Shown here one piece after another: positions 1 through 11,817 of a stretch of DNA of 64,000 nucleotides (position 1 is the first letter of the stretch; each line of letters begins with the position of its first letter). The stretch comes from Enoplolaimus lenunculus (Eukaryota; Nematoda; Enoplea; Enoplida; Thoracostomopsidae). Location of the stretch: positions 62,001 through 126,000 of the forward strand of contig JASANG010000524.1 of the NCBI GenBank assembly GCA_030248215.1, in the 5' to 3' direction. Position numbers and translations under genes: made by a program. The notes under the pieces are model-generated. The model had not been told where the DNA came from, made no database searches, and saw only the letters and a program-made list of their open reading frames with translations.

Positions 1-1442
1 TCGTAACAAAATTTCAAGTAGGATTAGTGTGTCGCTGAACACTTTGAGTTTTTGACTAGTTTGTCGTCCGGCGTTGCCGCATGACACGGCATAACATTTT
101 GTGAACAAACAAATTTTGGTCTTCCGGCTCCGCGCAAGATTAACATCATCCTTTCTGTTCTCCATTATCAAATACATACCAAGTAGTTATTTAGTCGTCA
201 TCAGCCTCAAAATATTTGATTCAATACCAATTGTTCCGCTGACGCTGCTTTGTTCACTTACGTACATATGAACCAAATTTGTTACACAAACAGATAAACA
301 ACACATAATATAAAACTTAGTGTTACTAGCGACTGATAACAACTATCAAGCCAATCATCAAGTACAGCAATAACTCTCCTACTAGTCAGAGTCAGACAAT
401 TGTCAACAAATATTCTACTAAGCCCTCCAGGCGCAAAAAAGAACAATTTGGTTTCTGTCTACATATAAATCGGTCATTTAAATCCTAAATAGCAGCACCT
501 TGTGCAACTAAAACAAAATTCGGCTCTTGTCCATTTCCCACACATTTAGAGTTATGCCTTTGGTTAGACGAGTTTTTCCCCAAACCCAAGCCTCTTAAAC
601 TTAAACCATTATTATGAGGCACTGTACAAGAAACCAAATATCTTTTTTACACTGTCCATACTTTGGGATCGACCGGATACCGGATGGTAAATTTTATACC
701 AGAACCGAATATTAATCGGATATAAGATATTAATTGGTCCACTGTCAGGAGTATTTGATTCGTGCAAAAAATGTAATTTAACATTAATTTTTTCATTCCA
801 TGTCAGTGTCTTCTCTTGACTTGCCCAGAATTACGGTCGCTGCAAAATATCTTGCTGAATCTAAAACATACTTGAAGCCCTATACACAATTGTGATCCTT
901 CTATCTTGTTCAAAAATTTCAACACAAAACTCACTCCCCAAATGACAACCTTTCTGCTAAATATCCGAAACCGTGACAGTTACCGCTTCTTGGCCTTAAA
1001 ACCAGGTTACTTATTCACATATAATGCAAAATAACATTATCAACGTCGATAAAACACAAATAATTGCAACAGCAGAAACGCATTGTCTATTCTAACAATA
1101 AGAGCGTCAATGCAAAAAAAACAATTTGTTTAATCGTAAATGACCACATCCAGTTAACAATGTTACCGGATACACCCTAGGAACTGATGGTGCAAGATAA
1201 CTTAAACGTGTCTTATAGGTTTTTATATATATACCCACTACCTTGATATACTATTTCAACGTAGGACAAATAAGACTGTCATTCTCTGACCATATACACT
1301 TTACCAACGGACCTGAAAAATTGTGATATATAATTCTAATTTGTTCACGTATTAAACGTCTGAATAAAATACAGAATAAACACAAGCAAAAACAGCTCAA
1401 GTCACAGAATGCCTTAGTGCACACGTTAACTACCTTATCTAA
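1..1442. other. No gene recognised
   Basis: AT-rich and without convincing exons. One short ACCGGATACCGGATGG stretch near 668 resembles the element nested at 15505. It lies downstream of the repeat-protein stop and may hold part of its 3' UTR. Confidence 0.5.
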
Positions 1443-1558
1443 TTGCCTACTACAAGAACTATCCTTCAAATTTTAAGGCAAGCAATGCAAATTTACCAAG
1501 TTGCCTACTACAAGAACTATCCTTCAAATTTTAAGGCAAGCAATGCAAATTTACCAAG
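1443..1558. repeat. Exact 58-bp tandem duplication
   Basis: 1443-1500 and 1501-1558 are identical, beginning TTGCCTACTACAAGAAC. Probably recent; it ends where a family B MITE begins. Confidence 0.92.
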
Positions 1559-1902
1559 GTTCCATCAGGTACTAAGTTTTACCGAAACAGAAATCAGAAT
1601 TTAAAATATTTTTTATCACGGCTTTACTGTTGGACTTTTCAGAAAACTAGACACAAAATGGCTTAAGCAAATTTTCAGCTGTTTCATTATCAAATTTTGC
1701 GAACCCACATTAGAATTTTAATTTGAGAAGTTTTTGCAAAAACACATGTTTCGAAATACGTAACAATTTTGCAAAGACGATGTTTCTTTCCAACACGAAC
1801 TGATTATAAATCATTTGTCACAAAACCGTATATTTCCGGTTCGTGCCTCTGTGAATGCAGGAACAGAAATTTAATCTATGCAAGAATTCCGGTGGAATTT
1901 TG
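1558..1902. mobile_element. Family B MITE, diverged
   Basis: GTTCCATCAGGTACTAAGTT at the start, TACTGTTGGACTTTTCAGAA inside and CAAGAATTCCGGTGGAATTT at the end match family B. It directly follows a 58-bp tandem duplication. Confidence 0.6.
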
Positions 1903-2868
1903 AAGCGTACCTAGTCTTTTGTCCACTTCCCCCCACAAACTTCAGCGTTACGTTTAGAAAAGGGCTTACTTAACCCTTTACCTTTCAGTGAAATTATTTG
2001 GGATAAATCAAATTTGTGTACCTCGATGCTATGGCTACAGAAATTAAATTTGTTAACCTCAAAACTTAGCCTTTATCTAATAATAACCCTCATTAAAAGG
2101 GCCACAGGTATCCCAAGCCAATATATACGTATAGAACCTACCACAACCTTAATCGACGACAAATTTCAAAACAACACAAATGAATGATAGAAAAATAACC
2201 AAAGAAGAGTAAACAAACAAACAAAACACAACAATGAATGAACACGTGAGAAATTTTTTGAACGCTTTTTAAAGTACGTATATAATAGCAGCAGTTAGTC
2301 GTTAATCAATTAATGAATGAATGAAAAACATAGTTACATATAGCAATAACTGTTGGTGTCAATACAAAATCAAAATACAGCAAAATCAATCAGCAATATT
2401 ACATACATATACTAAAGTGTCGATCAGCTGTGGCAACAGACATACTTATTTATGACCAACCAAGCCAGGACGGCATAGGTCCTTAGTTAAATCTAGTCCC
2501 CCAAAAATTCTGTACCTCATCCCTGTAAAAAAATGTTCGTCCTGTTGTCAGTCATGTGAAGCGCCCGCACGCCCCTAACGATATCCATGCCTTCTAGCAT
2601 GTTTACACTTTTCGGGCCGAAGTTCCCCACAAGTCAAGTCCCATCGGTGGAATCTGACCTCAAGAGATTTGATACGTCAAACTCCACAAATAAATTCTGA
2701 CTGTACTAGGTCTTTTGTTAAGTTTGCTACATTCCTGCACACACAAAACATGCCAGCCTGACTGAATTGCCCATAAGTATGCGCGTACACCCAGCTTCGC
2801 AACATCGCCATAACGTATTGTATTTGTTGTTCGTTTTAATCGATCCAACACAATGACGTCAGCGGCGT
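1903..2868. other. Region downstream of the repeat-protein gene
   Basis: Should hold the 3' UTR on the minus strand. No coding signal on either strand; no clear AATAAA on the minus strand was found. Confidence 0.4.
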
Positions 2869-2901
2869 TTACTTCTCGCCAGCGACAAACGCTTCGCCTT
2901 C
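2869..2901 (-). CDS. Repeat-protein gene, last coding exon
   Basis: Encodes EGEAFVAGEK then TAA (residues 200-209). Acceptor TTTCAG. It closes the fourth motif copy; its EGEAF start is nearly identical to that of exon 4. A 3' UTR should follow toward lower coordinates; I found no clear AATAAA on this strand. Confidence 0.75.
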   Translation of the reverse strand, partial: EGEAFVAGEK

Positions 2902-5900
2902 CTGAAACAGTAAACGAACACAATACCATTTACATAATCAAGCAAGCATAACGGGCGGATGTATGAAATAAGCCTCATGGATACTCCCATGCATTCAAGG
3001 TCAATGCTTACGCTTCGCTTAGACTTAGCAAAGTTTTAAACATCCACTTATCTAAGCCTCTTTCGAAACCTAAGCCTTAGCATACGTAATCAGTGCGTGG
3101 AATGTATCATGCAGGGTGCAAAGCGGAACTGGATGGATTATACCGGAATCGGAACAGCAAATTTATACCGGAATCGGAACTACAAATTCTGTGACTATAC
3201 GAATAATTTGTATTAAGTATATATAATATTGATTTAGGGTGTCTGTTGGCTGGCAACAATTCTCAAAAACGTCGCATGAACAAATTGGCAGTCATTTTTC
3301 GGTTCTGTAAAACTAAACTACAATCAATTATTGATAAGTCAGCTCATCGAAAACAATTTAATAGATAAATGATGCAGAATTTTTATACAACATATCACAA
3401 CAAGTAGGGCTAATCGGAATCGGAACTCGTTTTGAATCGGAATTCTAATCATAATCGGATTCCCGAATGCACTCTGTAGGATGCAACCAGAAGTGAAAAG
3501 CAAGAGAGGCGGGTTGTATTTAAAATACCGTATTTCTCTACAGGAGCCGGATTTGCGGTTGTATCTGAGTGGAAAGTGTACAAAATCCGCCGCAAAATGT
3601 GCATTGCACATACTTTAATGGTCGCTTCCATTGTGTGCGTTTTCTTCGGCGAGACTTCGTTCGTTGGCTTTCCATCGCTAGACTTCAAGAATTCTTGACC
3701 TGAAACACACGAAACAGAAACAAGGTTAATTCAATCGACATCCCGGCATCAGAGTGTCGAGCTCTGGCGTCTCGTGTGGCACCACGTCTTAAACCGATTG
3801 GCCCGGTGCTATTCGGTTCAAGGTTGCAGCGACACAGAAACGCTACACGCACACAAACATATGCGTGCCTCAGATCACATATATAGATCGCGAGCTAGCA
3901 ATCGATAATGCATGTAACAAATTTTAAATAAAGTGAGACAATTCATTGACGCTGCCTAGACGACGCCTGGACATCCGGCAGATCGACACCGCAGTCTGTT
4001 TGCGAGTGCGATGACACAACTGAGTTGGTGAGAACAATTACTGCACAGTGCATGCATAACACTTCTTGCAGTAATTGCAATGGCTAACACAGACAATCAC
4101 GTACGCACTAGATCAGACTGACACGGTATCTCTAAAGCTTGGCGCCCGACAATTTGTAACCCGACATCTCATCGATCCCGATAACTCGTCGACACAACAA
4201 TTTGTTGCCCATCGTTACGCTTAGGCAGCTGTCGGTGTGACAAGTTACGGTGATCGATGAGATTTCGTAGAGACAGGCTGTAAGGCAACAAATTGTCGCA
4301 AATTCCAAAGACACACTGGTACTTACATTCTGCTACCCGTCGATATCTAGCTATGTGACCATGACAAACATATGTACGTATGCGGTGTGTAAGTGTTCGC
4401 TTTTGACCGAACTAAGGGAAGAGTTTTAACACAAGGATGGGTCAACATCAAAACCCGTGTGACGGACCATACGGCTGTATTTGCAGTGCCAGGCCCTTAA
4501 TCAAATATCACACGGTGGCATTTTTAGATCCCCACCAGGGGCGAACATCAAAATTTTAAACGGGTTCGGGTCTACTCAAGTGTTTTGCCGTTTCGAAACC
4601 AAACGCGCTTACCTAAACTGTCTGCAAGATATCCCTACATACGTATATTCGTAAGTCCTATATGGCCTACTCTCAATATTAAAAATACAGCTTACTACTT
4701 ACGTCTGCGCCGGTTTGAAACGGGTTACCACAGTGGCATTTTATGTTTGACTATCCAAAACTCCGCATAGCGAGGATGCGAAACGCAATTTTAAAGGACG
4801 GCACATGACCGGAAGAATAAAAAAATCAAATTTGGCCGAAAATTTCATTAAAAACCCTCGGCAAAATCTTTGAATGAAAAAACTTCCGGTCTTGCGATGA
4901 ACGGTCAGATTAGTCAATCCAACAACGCACACCTAACGTGCACGAAGCGAACACACAAAGCTCAACCGAAATTAACGAAAATGACAGGAGAGCAAATGCG
5001 GAAAAGGTAGCGTGCGCGCCACCTGCTCGTTTTGAACACGGGTTCAACTCGCAAGCGGGTTGGCTACTCGCAGCTACCTTATTCGCACTTGTCTTGCTGC
5101 ACAATGGTGTCCACCACAGATCACAGTAGAATTGCAACTTACTCAATATCACCACGACAAAAGAGAGTAAACATCGTCCGCCGCCCAAGAAATACATCAA
5201 ACTTACAAGAGTAGCATCAGTTACGTACGTCTAGCACTCCTGTAACATAGACGTGAGTGGCCAAATGCGATGCTGACTGAATAAGGACTGTAGAATTGGA
5301 TAGAGGTAGGATGGAACGCTGAGTGGAGGATGTAACAAAATGGGCGGTGAGATAATGGTGTGAGCGTACATATCTTAATACCCACCTTCCTTGACTGTTT
5401 GATCAATGGTGCTTTGTCGTTTAAGTTTCGTTTCCTCGTCTTCTTCATCTTGTTCACCAACGTCTCCAGCTTCATTATCTTCACCGCTGGCAGCAGCTTC
5501 TTTCGATGCTTCCGCGTTCAAGAATGCTTCGCCCTCCTTAAGATTGTATATATATGTTATTTACATAATGACCCAAATAAGGCAAATTACTACATGGACG
5601 TACGCAACATTTTTGTTGCCAGGGAGGAGTTCCACGCGTGATGACTTTTCGTTATCCCCACCAGCTGCCGTTTTGTCCAAAATGGCGTGGTTTACAACTT
5701 TTTGCAAGTACCATATTTGAGTTTATCAATACTTCACCGAGCATTCCTCACACACATTTCGATTTTTACAACTAATCTTATTGTTCATTATCACACACTC
5801 TTGGGTCCAAAAAAGTTTTGTTGTCAAAAGCTTCAGTAATTTTATCCTTCTATTTTCCATATGGTCAGACCCATTTGCGTACGTCAGTCAAATCCATGGT

Positions 5901-8900
5901 TCAGCCAAAAGAAAAACAACGTGTGTCAACTGTAAATCTAAGCTAAGTGTAAACAAATACAACTACATAATATGTAATGTGTTGTCCGTCAATATTCATT
6001 CTGTGAACGCGAAACGTTGCGTAAAGGCGCAGAATGAATTCTGATTGACGGTCAAGCGCGCCGTGTATTGCCGTAATTATATTTTACCCCAAATGTTAAC
6101 TTTTGTACCGGAACAGGAATTTGAAATAATTTTCAACACCGAACTACTGTTGGACTTTTTAGAAAACTAGCCACTGGCCTAAGCTAATTAAAAGCTATAC
6201 CATCAGGTTATGCAAAAGATGTCGATTTGTAATTAACAAGTTTGAACAAACATTCATTTCGAAACAACAATTTTTCAAAGAACAAAGTTCCCAATATTTA
6301 TATGATTAGGAATAATTTGCTATAAAATCGTAATAAAATTCAATACCTGCGGCTTTGAGTGCGGGAGCAGAAACAGGAATTGAATTTTTGCCAGTAATTC
6401 CCCTGGGACGTTAATATATTCCTTTAAGTATCTTCCCAACATTACACTTTAGACAAGTTATGGCAAAGACGGCAAGCGCAATTTCAAGACAGACACATTA
6501 CGTATATGTACACTGTGCAGTACGAGTTCTAATAAAGTAAAACAACTGTCACTACACTACATGTAATGGTTTCAAAACCAACTCCCAAAACAAAGCAATC
6601 CCTGCATACTAAATCAAGATCGTTGCCGATATTAGTGAATTAACCAAGACGTATACTATAATAAAGAACCTACTATTCATATTTAGAGCTTGTCCAAAAA
6701 CTTTACATATTATTTCAGCAAACGGCTGTTTGTCAAACAAAATTCCCGCGTCTGGATTCATGGCTACCAGGACCAGACATTCTTTATTACCCTGAATTAC
6801 GTACAGCAGTCCTAACCTACAGAAGCTGTTGCGGCTCTATTAGATGTGATACATCACAACATATATTAAATAATTGACAAAATACATGGAGCATTTGAAG
6901 CTTATATCATCAAAAGCTTACACAAAACAGGAAAGAATTAACGTTGAAACAATATAACTGTTAAAACAATTCAGAATACAAGAATAAATAAGCTTGTTTA
7001 CACAGAGTAGCCAAAATCGCACCGGCATTTACTCTATTGTTAAAATCTGAAAATTGAGTAACTAATGATAAGCCCAGATTCAATTCTGGCAGCATACGGC
7101 GTGTGACCCGAAAATGCATAGCATAGTGCTACCTGTATGCATGCCGGCAGTAAATATGTCGACATACAGTCGACGATCAAAGCAGATGGAGATGGACTGC
7201 GTGGCGTCACGGTAGAGTGTCGTCCGATTAGCCATATCAGAATGCCGCTAGTTACAAATCACCACGTATGCCTGCTTTTCCAACTACTCAGTAAAAAGAT
7301 ACTGTCTTGATAGTTATTGTTCCTACTTAGACTGACTCTGACACTACCAAAGTCAACTTATTACGTCTTATGCTATTACACTTTTCTGCGTTAAATGCAA
7401 AACAATAGACAATCATAAACTTAAACGTCCGTACAAATCACATATTATGCACAAGTATATTTATGAAAAATGAATAAATTGTATAAAGTAGACAAAATGA
7501 TAATTAAAATAATGGAATATAACGCATATTACAGTGTTCAACAGTAAGTTCTGATAATCACAAGTTGTATTCTGTTTGTAAATTCTTCGAATTGGGCTAC
7601 ACGTACTACAGCCAAAATCTATGTCCGAAAATATACGCATGGCTTACGGTATAGGCGGCACATAGTACATTTCAGATGAGCAAAAATAATTATACAATAT
7701 ACAAATTAAAAAGTAATGTATATGCATATGAGCGTTTTAACAGGATCAAAGTTTTGCGTAAACAGGACCAGGAATTACATTTCATTGCAGGAACCGGAAT
7801 TTTAAATAATTTTCATTACTGAATTACTGGACTTTATAGAAAACTTGCCAAAAATGACTTATATAAACCGATTTTCACCTATTCCATCATCAAGTTTTGC
7901 GAAAACATATCAAAGTTTATTACCAAAATTGAACAAACTGCAAAAACACTCATTTCGAAATAACAATTATGCAAAGAAAACTTTAAAATATTTAAATGAT
8001 TACAAGTAATTTGCCACCAGACCGTAACAATTCCGATTCCTGATCCATATCTGGCTTCGTAATTCCACATTGCCAGATATTTAATAGTTAAAAATATAAC
8101 AAAATTCTAAACAAAAAAATTGCATATTATAAGTAGCAAGTAGTACGTACTAAATTAGTGTGATCACGATTAACGTTCTGTTGAGGTATGTACTAAAGTA
8201 TACGGCACAGGTATACAACAAAATCAATTGCTACTTTCGTTTCTATCTTCAACCAACATAGAATTTAACCAACTGCCAGAATCACTCCGCAGGTACATAC
8301 ACACACGTTAAGTCAAGCAGAGAGATCTGTTTGCCAAGCCAAATTCCGAAACATTTTTAAACTGACAATCCGCGTCAACACCACAGCAGAAAAAGTGACC
8401 TTCACGCATACTTCACAGAACTGGTACACCTTAGCAGCAATGATAGTACATTGTCCGTCATACCACCTGACGTCACTTGGTTCTCTCAACCCGTACTCAG
8501 ATAGATCACCAATCAAAATAACCTCCCACTACCAACCCTCCCTCTAAGTTCTCCATCGAAGCCAAGCCATCTCAATTTCCAACTCACCTTATACAGAAAC
8601 AATTAGAACGTGCGAGTATAAATATCACTACTGAACGCTGATGTGCTCTAGTCCAGCTTACCTTGATCGTTTGAACAATAGTACTATCACGCTCGAGGCG
8701 TGGCTTTTTCGGCGGAGACGCTGTATCTTCTGCTGCCCCCCGGGCTGCATCTGAACCATTTTCGTCTGTAGCGGCCGCGTGCTCTGCGTTATGTTGCTTT
8801 TGTCGAGTTTTCGCAGCGCTGTCCACACTGCCGTTCACAAGGTCGTCCTGAAATGCGTTATGAAGATATACTTTACTTCTATCTCACCGCAGCAAAAAAA

Positions 8901-11601
8901 TGATCTCAGGAAAATACTCTCGCTGCGTTTGCAGTTCATATTCAATTACAATAACAAGTTAAAACTACCGGCATCAATTGTAAAACCACAATAATCACTG
9001 TTCGTCTAAAAATTAAAAAAATCGGTTTTTTCGGCAAATGCTACATGAAAAAATAATAGGTATATAGTTTCAGACAGAAAACCTAGAATTCCGAACTATG
9101 AAGACATAATATTAACTTTAAGCAAAGTATAATGTGTTTTAAAAGGTATATAAAACAATCAAACACTACACAGTTCGGTAAATATGTCGTAGGCTAATCT
9201 GCTATTAAGGCCAACTACCTATTGGCCTAGGCCAACCTGCTATTTTGCATAATAGCAGTTTCGCCAAGGTAAACTGGATTAAACTTAAGATCAGATAGAT
9301 TCCATTATTTGGACAGATATAATACCATTAATTAATCAGAGTTAGTTTTACATCACTGTTGTTTGATACATCTTACAATCACTACTTGGCCTAGGCCAGA
9401 TTGCTATTTGCTCAGAATAGCAGATTAGCCTAGGCCAATAGATAATTGCCCTAAATTGCAGATTGGCCTACGACATACGTATATATACGTGTACTTACAT
9501 TATCAGTAGATCCAAGTTCTTGCGCTGACGCGCCGTTCTGCTCCGCTGATTTACCCGATTCAGCGTTTGCAACCAAGAGATCGTCTTTGGTCTTTTTCAA
9601 ATAATCAATACCTTCCTGAAACACTCAACATTTGAAAAAAGCCATAATTCTTCAAAACGAGTATCTGTACACCAGTGTTCCATCAGGAACTAAATTTTGC
9701 CCGAAACGGAACAGGAATTGAGTTTCTTTGCAGAAACCGGAACACGAATTTTAAATAATCTTCATCACCGAACTACTGTTGGATTTTTCACAAACCTTTA
9801 CCAATGTGAGCTATTTCACAATCAAGTTTTCCGACAACACATCCTAAACAGTTTATTAACAATACTGAACTACTTTCAAAAACACTCATTTCGAAATAAT
9901 TATTCGAAGACAAAGTTTCGAATATTCAAATGATTATAAATAATTTGCCACAAAACCGTAAAAATTCCGGTTCCTGCAAACTTTACAAAATTGCAGCATA
10001 TATACCATACTGAAAAAAGCATTTTTTTCAACAATACATACAATATATATACAAAATTACACTAAACTAAACACCTTTGAATCACCAGCCGTATTGGAAC
10101 TATTGAGCGAAGCTGGATATACTTAGTTTTTTAATCAGTCTAGCTAAACATCCCAAGCTTATGAAGCACAAATGCACATTTTGAACCACTTACTTTCCAA
10201 TTAAGCTAATATATATATATACATACAAATTAGTTATTAGCCAACTATTCATCGATCGGTTTCGGTGATAGAAAACCAATTTATTCTGATTCCTCGCACC
10301 CAAACACCCCTTAGCATGCAATTAGACGGCTGGTATTAACCAGGGTGCAACTGGAATTGCGGCTACGACATTTTTTCAACTACCGGTTCGGGTAAATTTT
10401 TTAACGGACTAAAAAATTCCGGCAGTATTAAATTTCAGTCGTTTTTTTAATTTTGCATCTTTAAATAGCTTGTTAAAGCCAATTGATCAGTTAGCGATAA
10501 TAAAAAACATTTATTTACGTAGTACCTATATGCCATAAAAATTGACAATCACCGAAAATAAACAATCAAAGTTAGATTTCACTTCAGCGGATAAGAAAAA
10601 TCCTGAAATACACTAAATTAAATCAATATATACTTGTCTTCAACTAAGATTATTGCACCAATAATTCAGCAAAAAGAAAATTAGAATGAATGTTTAGTAG
10701 AATGCATATTTTACTTTCCGGTTCCGGTAAATTATAATTCAGGTTGCACCGTTGTAACCCTAGTAGTCAGGAAATAATTTAAAAATCCTAATTTACTCAT
10801 AACAAATTGGCAATTATGTTGATTAAACCGTAGCTAATTTATAAACGGCTTAAAAATTAAACAAAAAAAACTGACCAAAATCCGTTCAGCGGTTCCTGAG
10901 ATTCTGGTCGGACGGACATCCATATTTCGATCCCAGAGTACTAATAACGAAAACGCTTACTCTTCGCTCAATAAAAGAAACGCGACAAAAACGTCCTCAG
11001 ATTAGAGATTTCATTGAACAAGAAACTATCCAGCCGCGACGGAGTAGGACTAGGAACAGGGATGGGCGGTCTCGGTTAAGAACCGAGACCGGCCAAAAAA
11101 ATTTCGGTCTCGGCAAAATTTTAATTATCACCGAAAAAATGAAATTTTCAAAATACATTATTTCTAATGCTTTTTTCGTGATTTTTTGGTGTTTGTTAAA
11201 GTTTTTGTGTTTTTATAGCTTTTCGTGTATTTCAGAATATCTCTTCCGCAGGTAATTGTTTCGTAACTATGAAATTTCATAATTTCGCAAAAAAGTTTTA
11301 TTCATCAGCCATCACTTATTTCAACAATACAGTCATACATTTGCTGAATACTCGACTTCTGGTCTCGATTCCAAACCACAGAATTTGTCGAGACCGAGAC
11401 TCTCATCGTTGACTAGGAAGACAACAAAATATTTATAACATATATACTCCTCATACGTTGAGCATACACAACATTAGCTTTGCTCATATAAATACACCAT
11501 CCACACAATCTATCATTAGCACAATGTCAGTCGAAAAATCATACCTTAGCAGTTTGCTCCATTGTTCCCTGGCGTTTAAGTGATTCTGCAGCATCAGCCA
11601 T
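2869..11601 (-). CDS. Unrecognised 209-aa exon-modular repeat protein (6 coding exons)
   Basis: Seen: six minus-strand segments join in frame with AG/GT borders: 11601-11545, 9615-9499, 8847-8662, 5536-5386, 3699-3614 and 2901-2869 (stop TAA). The protein has 209 residues. A motif recurs four times: KRQGTMEQTAK|EGIDYL, ERDSTIVQTIK|EGEAFL, KRQSTIDQTVKE|GQEFL and KKTHTMEATIK|EGEAFV, where the bar marks the intron. The part after residue 58 is rich in Ala, Ser, Asn and acids, with a basic PPKKPRLERD patch (about residues 105-114) resembling a nuclear signal, followed by a strongly acidic run. No signal peptide or membrane segment is seen. Inference: a soluble, probably disordered protein, possibly nuclear; the Arg-x-Ser/Thr context could be phosphorylated. 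I recognise no family and assign no function. The start is the only Met in frame ahead of the first motif; untranslated exons farther upstream are possible. Confidence 0.8.
3112..3476. mobile_element. MITE related to family A (CAGGGTGCAAAGCGG end)
   Basis: Subterminal GGAATCGGAAC runs and the CGTTTTGAATCGGAATT stretch match, in inverse orientation, the element at 12249-12465. The right end (GCACTCTG) is degraded. Confidence 0.6.
3614..3699 (-). CDS. Repeat-protein gene, coding exon 5
   Basis: Starts phase 1, completing Gly171, then residues 172-199 QEFLKSS...PKKTHTMEATIK. Acceptor TTTCAG, donor GTATGT, ends phase 0. Confidence 0.8.
3720..5385. other. Repeat-protein intron 4
   Basis: No exon-like sequence. 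Short open frames on both strands near 4.6-5.2 kb lack conserved content. CACGGTGGCATTTTTAG and CACAGTGGCATTTTATG near 4513 and 4730 are a possible weak direct repeat. Confidence 0.4.
5386..5536 (-). CDS. Repeat-protein gene, coding exon 4
   Basis: Encodes residues 121-170 plus one base of Gly171. It starts EGEAFLNAEASKE, runs into the acidic GEQDEEDEE stretch and ends LKRQSTIDQTVKE. Donor GTGGGT is phase 1, unlike its neighbours; the split Gly codon is completed by the next exon. Confidence 0.8.
5986..6051. repeat. Hairpin-forming inverted repeat
   Basis: CCGTCAATATTCATTCTG at 5986 pairs with the complement of CAGAATGAATTCTGATTGAC GG ending at 6051, with a short loop. Probably the core of a small MITE. 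Confidence 0.5.
6095..6412. mobile_element. Family B MITE remnant
   Basis: Internal ACCGAACTACTGTTGGACTT and ending CCAGTAATTCCCCTGGGA resemble family B; terminal bases are lost. It lies in intron 3 of the repeat-protein gene. Confidence 0.5.
7080..7315 (+). repeat. Related SINE-like copy
   Basis: ATGTCGACATACAGTCGACG, ATCAAAGCAG and CAACTACTCAGTAAAAAG parallel the 38.8-kb copy. In repeat-protein intron 3. Confidence 0.4.
7738..8085. mobile_element. Family B MITE remnant
   Basis: Contains family B internal blocks (GGAATTTTAAATAATTTTCA, CATTTCGAAATAACAATT). Borders approximate. Confidence 0.5.
8662..8847 (-). CDS. Repeat-protein gene, coding exon 3
   Basis: Encodes residues 59-120. An Ala/Asn/Asp-rich stretch is followed by the basic PPKKPRLERD patch and the motif half STIVQTIK. 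Acceptor TTTCAG, donor GTAAGC, phase 0 at both ends. Confidence 0.8.
9186..9474. mobile_element. Palindromic MITE, family E (289 bp)
   Basis: Termini GTCGTAGGCTAATCTGC and GCAGATTGGCCTACGAC, flanked by AT; near-palindromic arms repeat ATTGGCCTAGGCCA and AATAGCAG. Uninterrupted reference for the split copy at 20006. Confidence 0.8.
9499..9615 (-). CDS. Repeat-protein gene, coding exon 2
   Basis: Encodes residues 20-58, beginning EGIDYLKKTKDDLL and ending GSTDN. Acceptor TTTCAG, donor GTAAGT, phase 0 at both ends. It supplies the second half of the first motif copy. Confidence 0.8.
9672..9979. mobile_element. Family B MITE in repeat-protein intron 1
   Basis: Shares GTTCCATCAGGAACTAAATT, then CACCGAACTACTGTTGGA and AATTTGCCACAAAACCGTAA, with other family B copies. 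Ends degraded. It makes the open frame at 9697-9933, which is not a gene. Confidence 0.6.
10341..10756. mobile_element. Diverged family A MITE
   Basis: Starts CAGGGTGCAACTGGAATT and ends near CAGGTTGCACCG; no target duplication is recognisable. It lies in intron 1 of the minus-strand repeat-protein gene. Confidence 0.6.
11057..11411. mobile_element. hAT-like MITE, family C (355 bp)
   Basis: Starts CAGGGATGGGCGGTCTCGG, ends CCGAGACTCTCATCGTTG. The exact 8-bp duplication ACTAGGAA flanks it (11049-11056, 11412-11419). Subterminal GGTCTCGG repeats. It lies in repeat-protein intron 1. Confidence 0.88.
11545..11601 (-). CDS. Repeat-protein gene, coding exon 1
   Basis: Encodes residues 1-19, MADAAESLKRQGTMEQTAK, ending phase 0 before a GTATGA donor. 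An AACAG acceptor-like site lies 12 bases upstream of the ATG, so the 5' UTR may continue in an upstream exon. Confidence 0.78.
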
Positions 11602-11817
11602 AATGTCGTTCAACTGTTTCCCGATCAAAAATTTATATTAAATTGACTATACGTAACACGTAAGTATCGCTTAGCTAGAATATGTTGAAGTTGATAATGG
11701 CTTTCGAACCAGCTCAGCTTTACAGCTTTATCAGCAGTTATAATTATGATTGTTGATAACACTGAAGCATGTATATTATATTTAATGTAAAAGTATTCAA
11801 TAAATCTAAACATATAC

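Noticed and set aside
5360-5720. Ser-rich open frames on the plus strand
   Set aside because: Antisense shadow of the acidic exon 4 of the minus-strand repeat-protein gene, whose splice sites fit.
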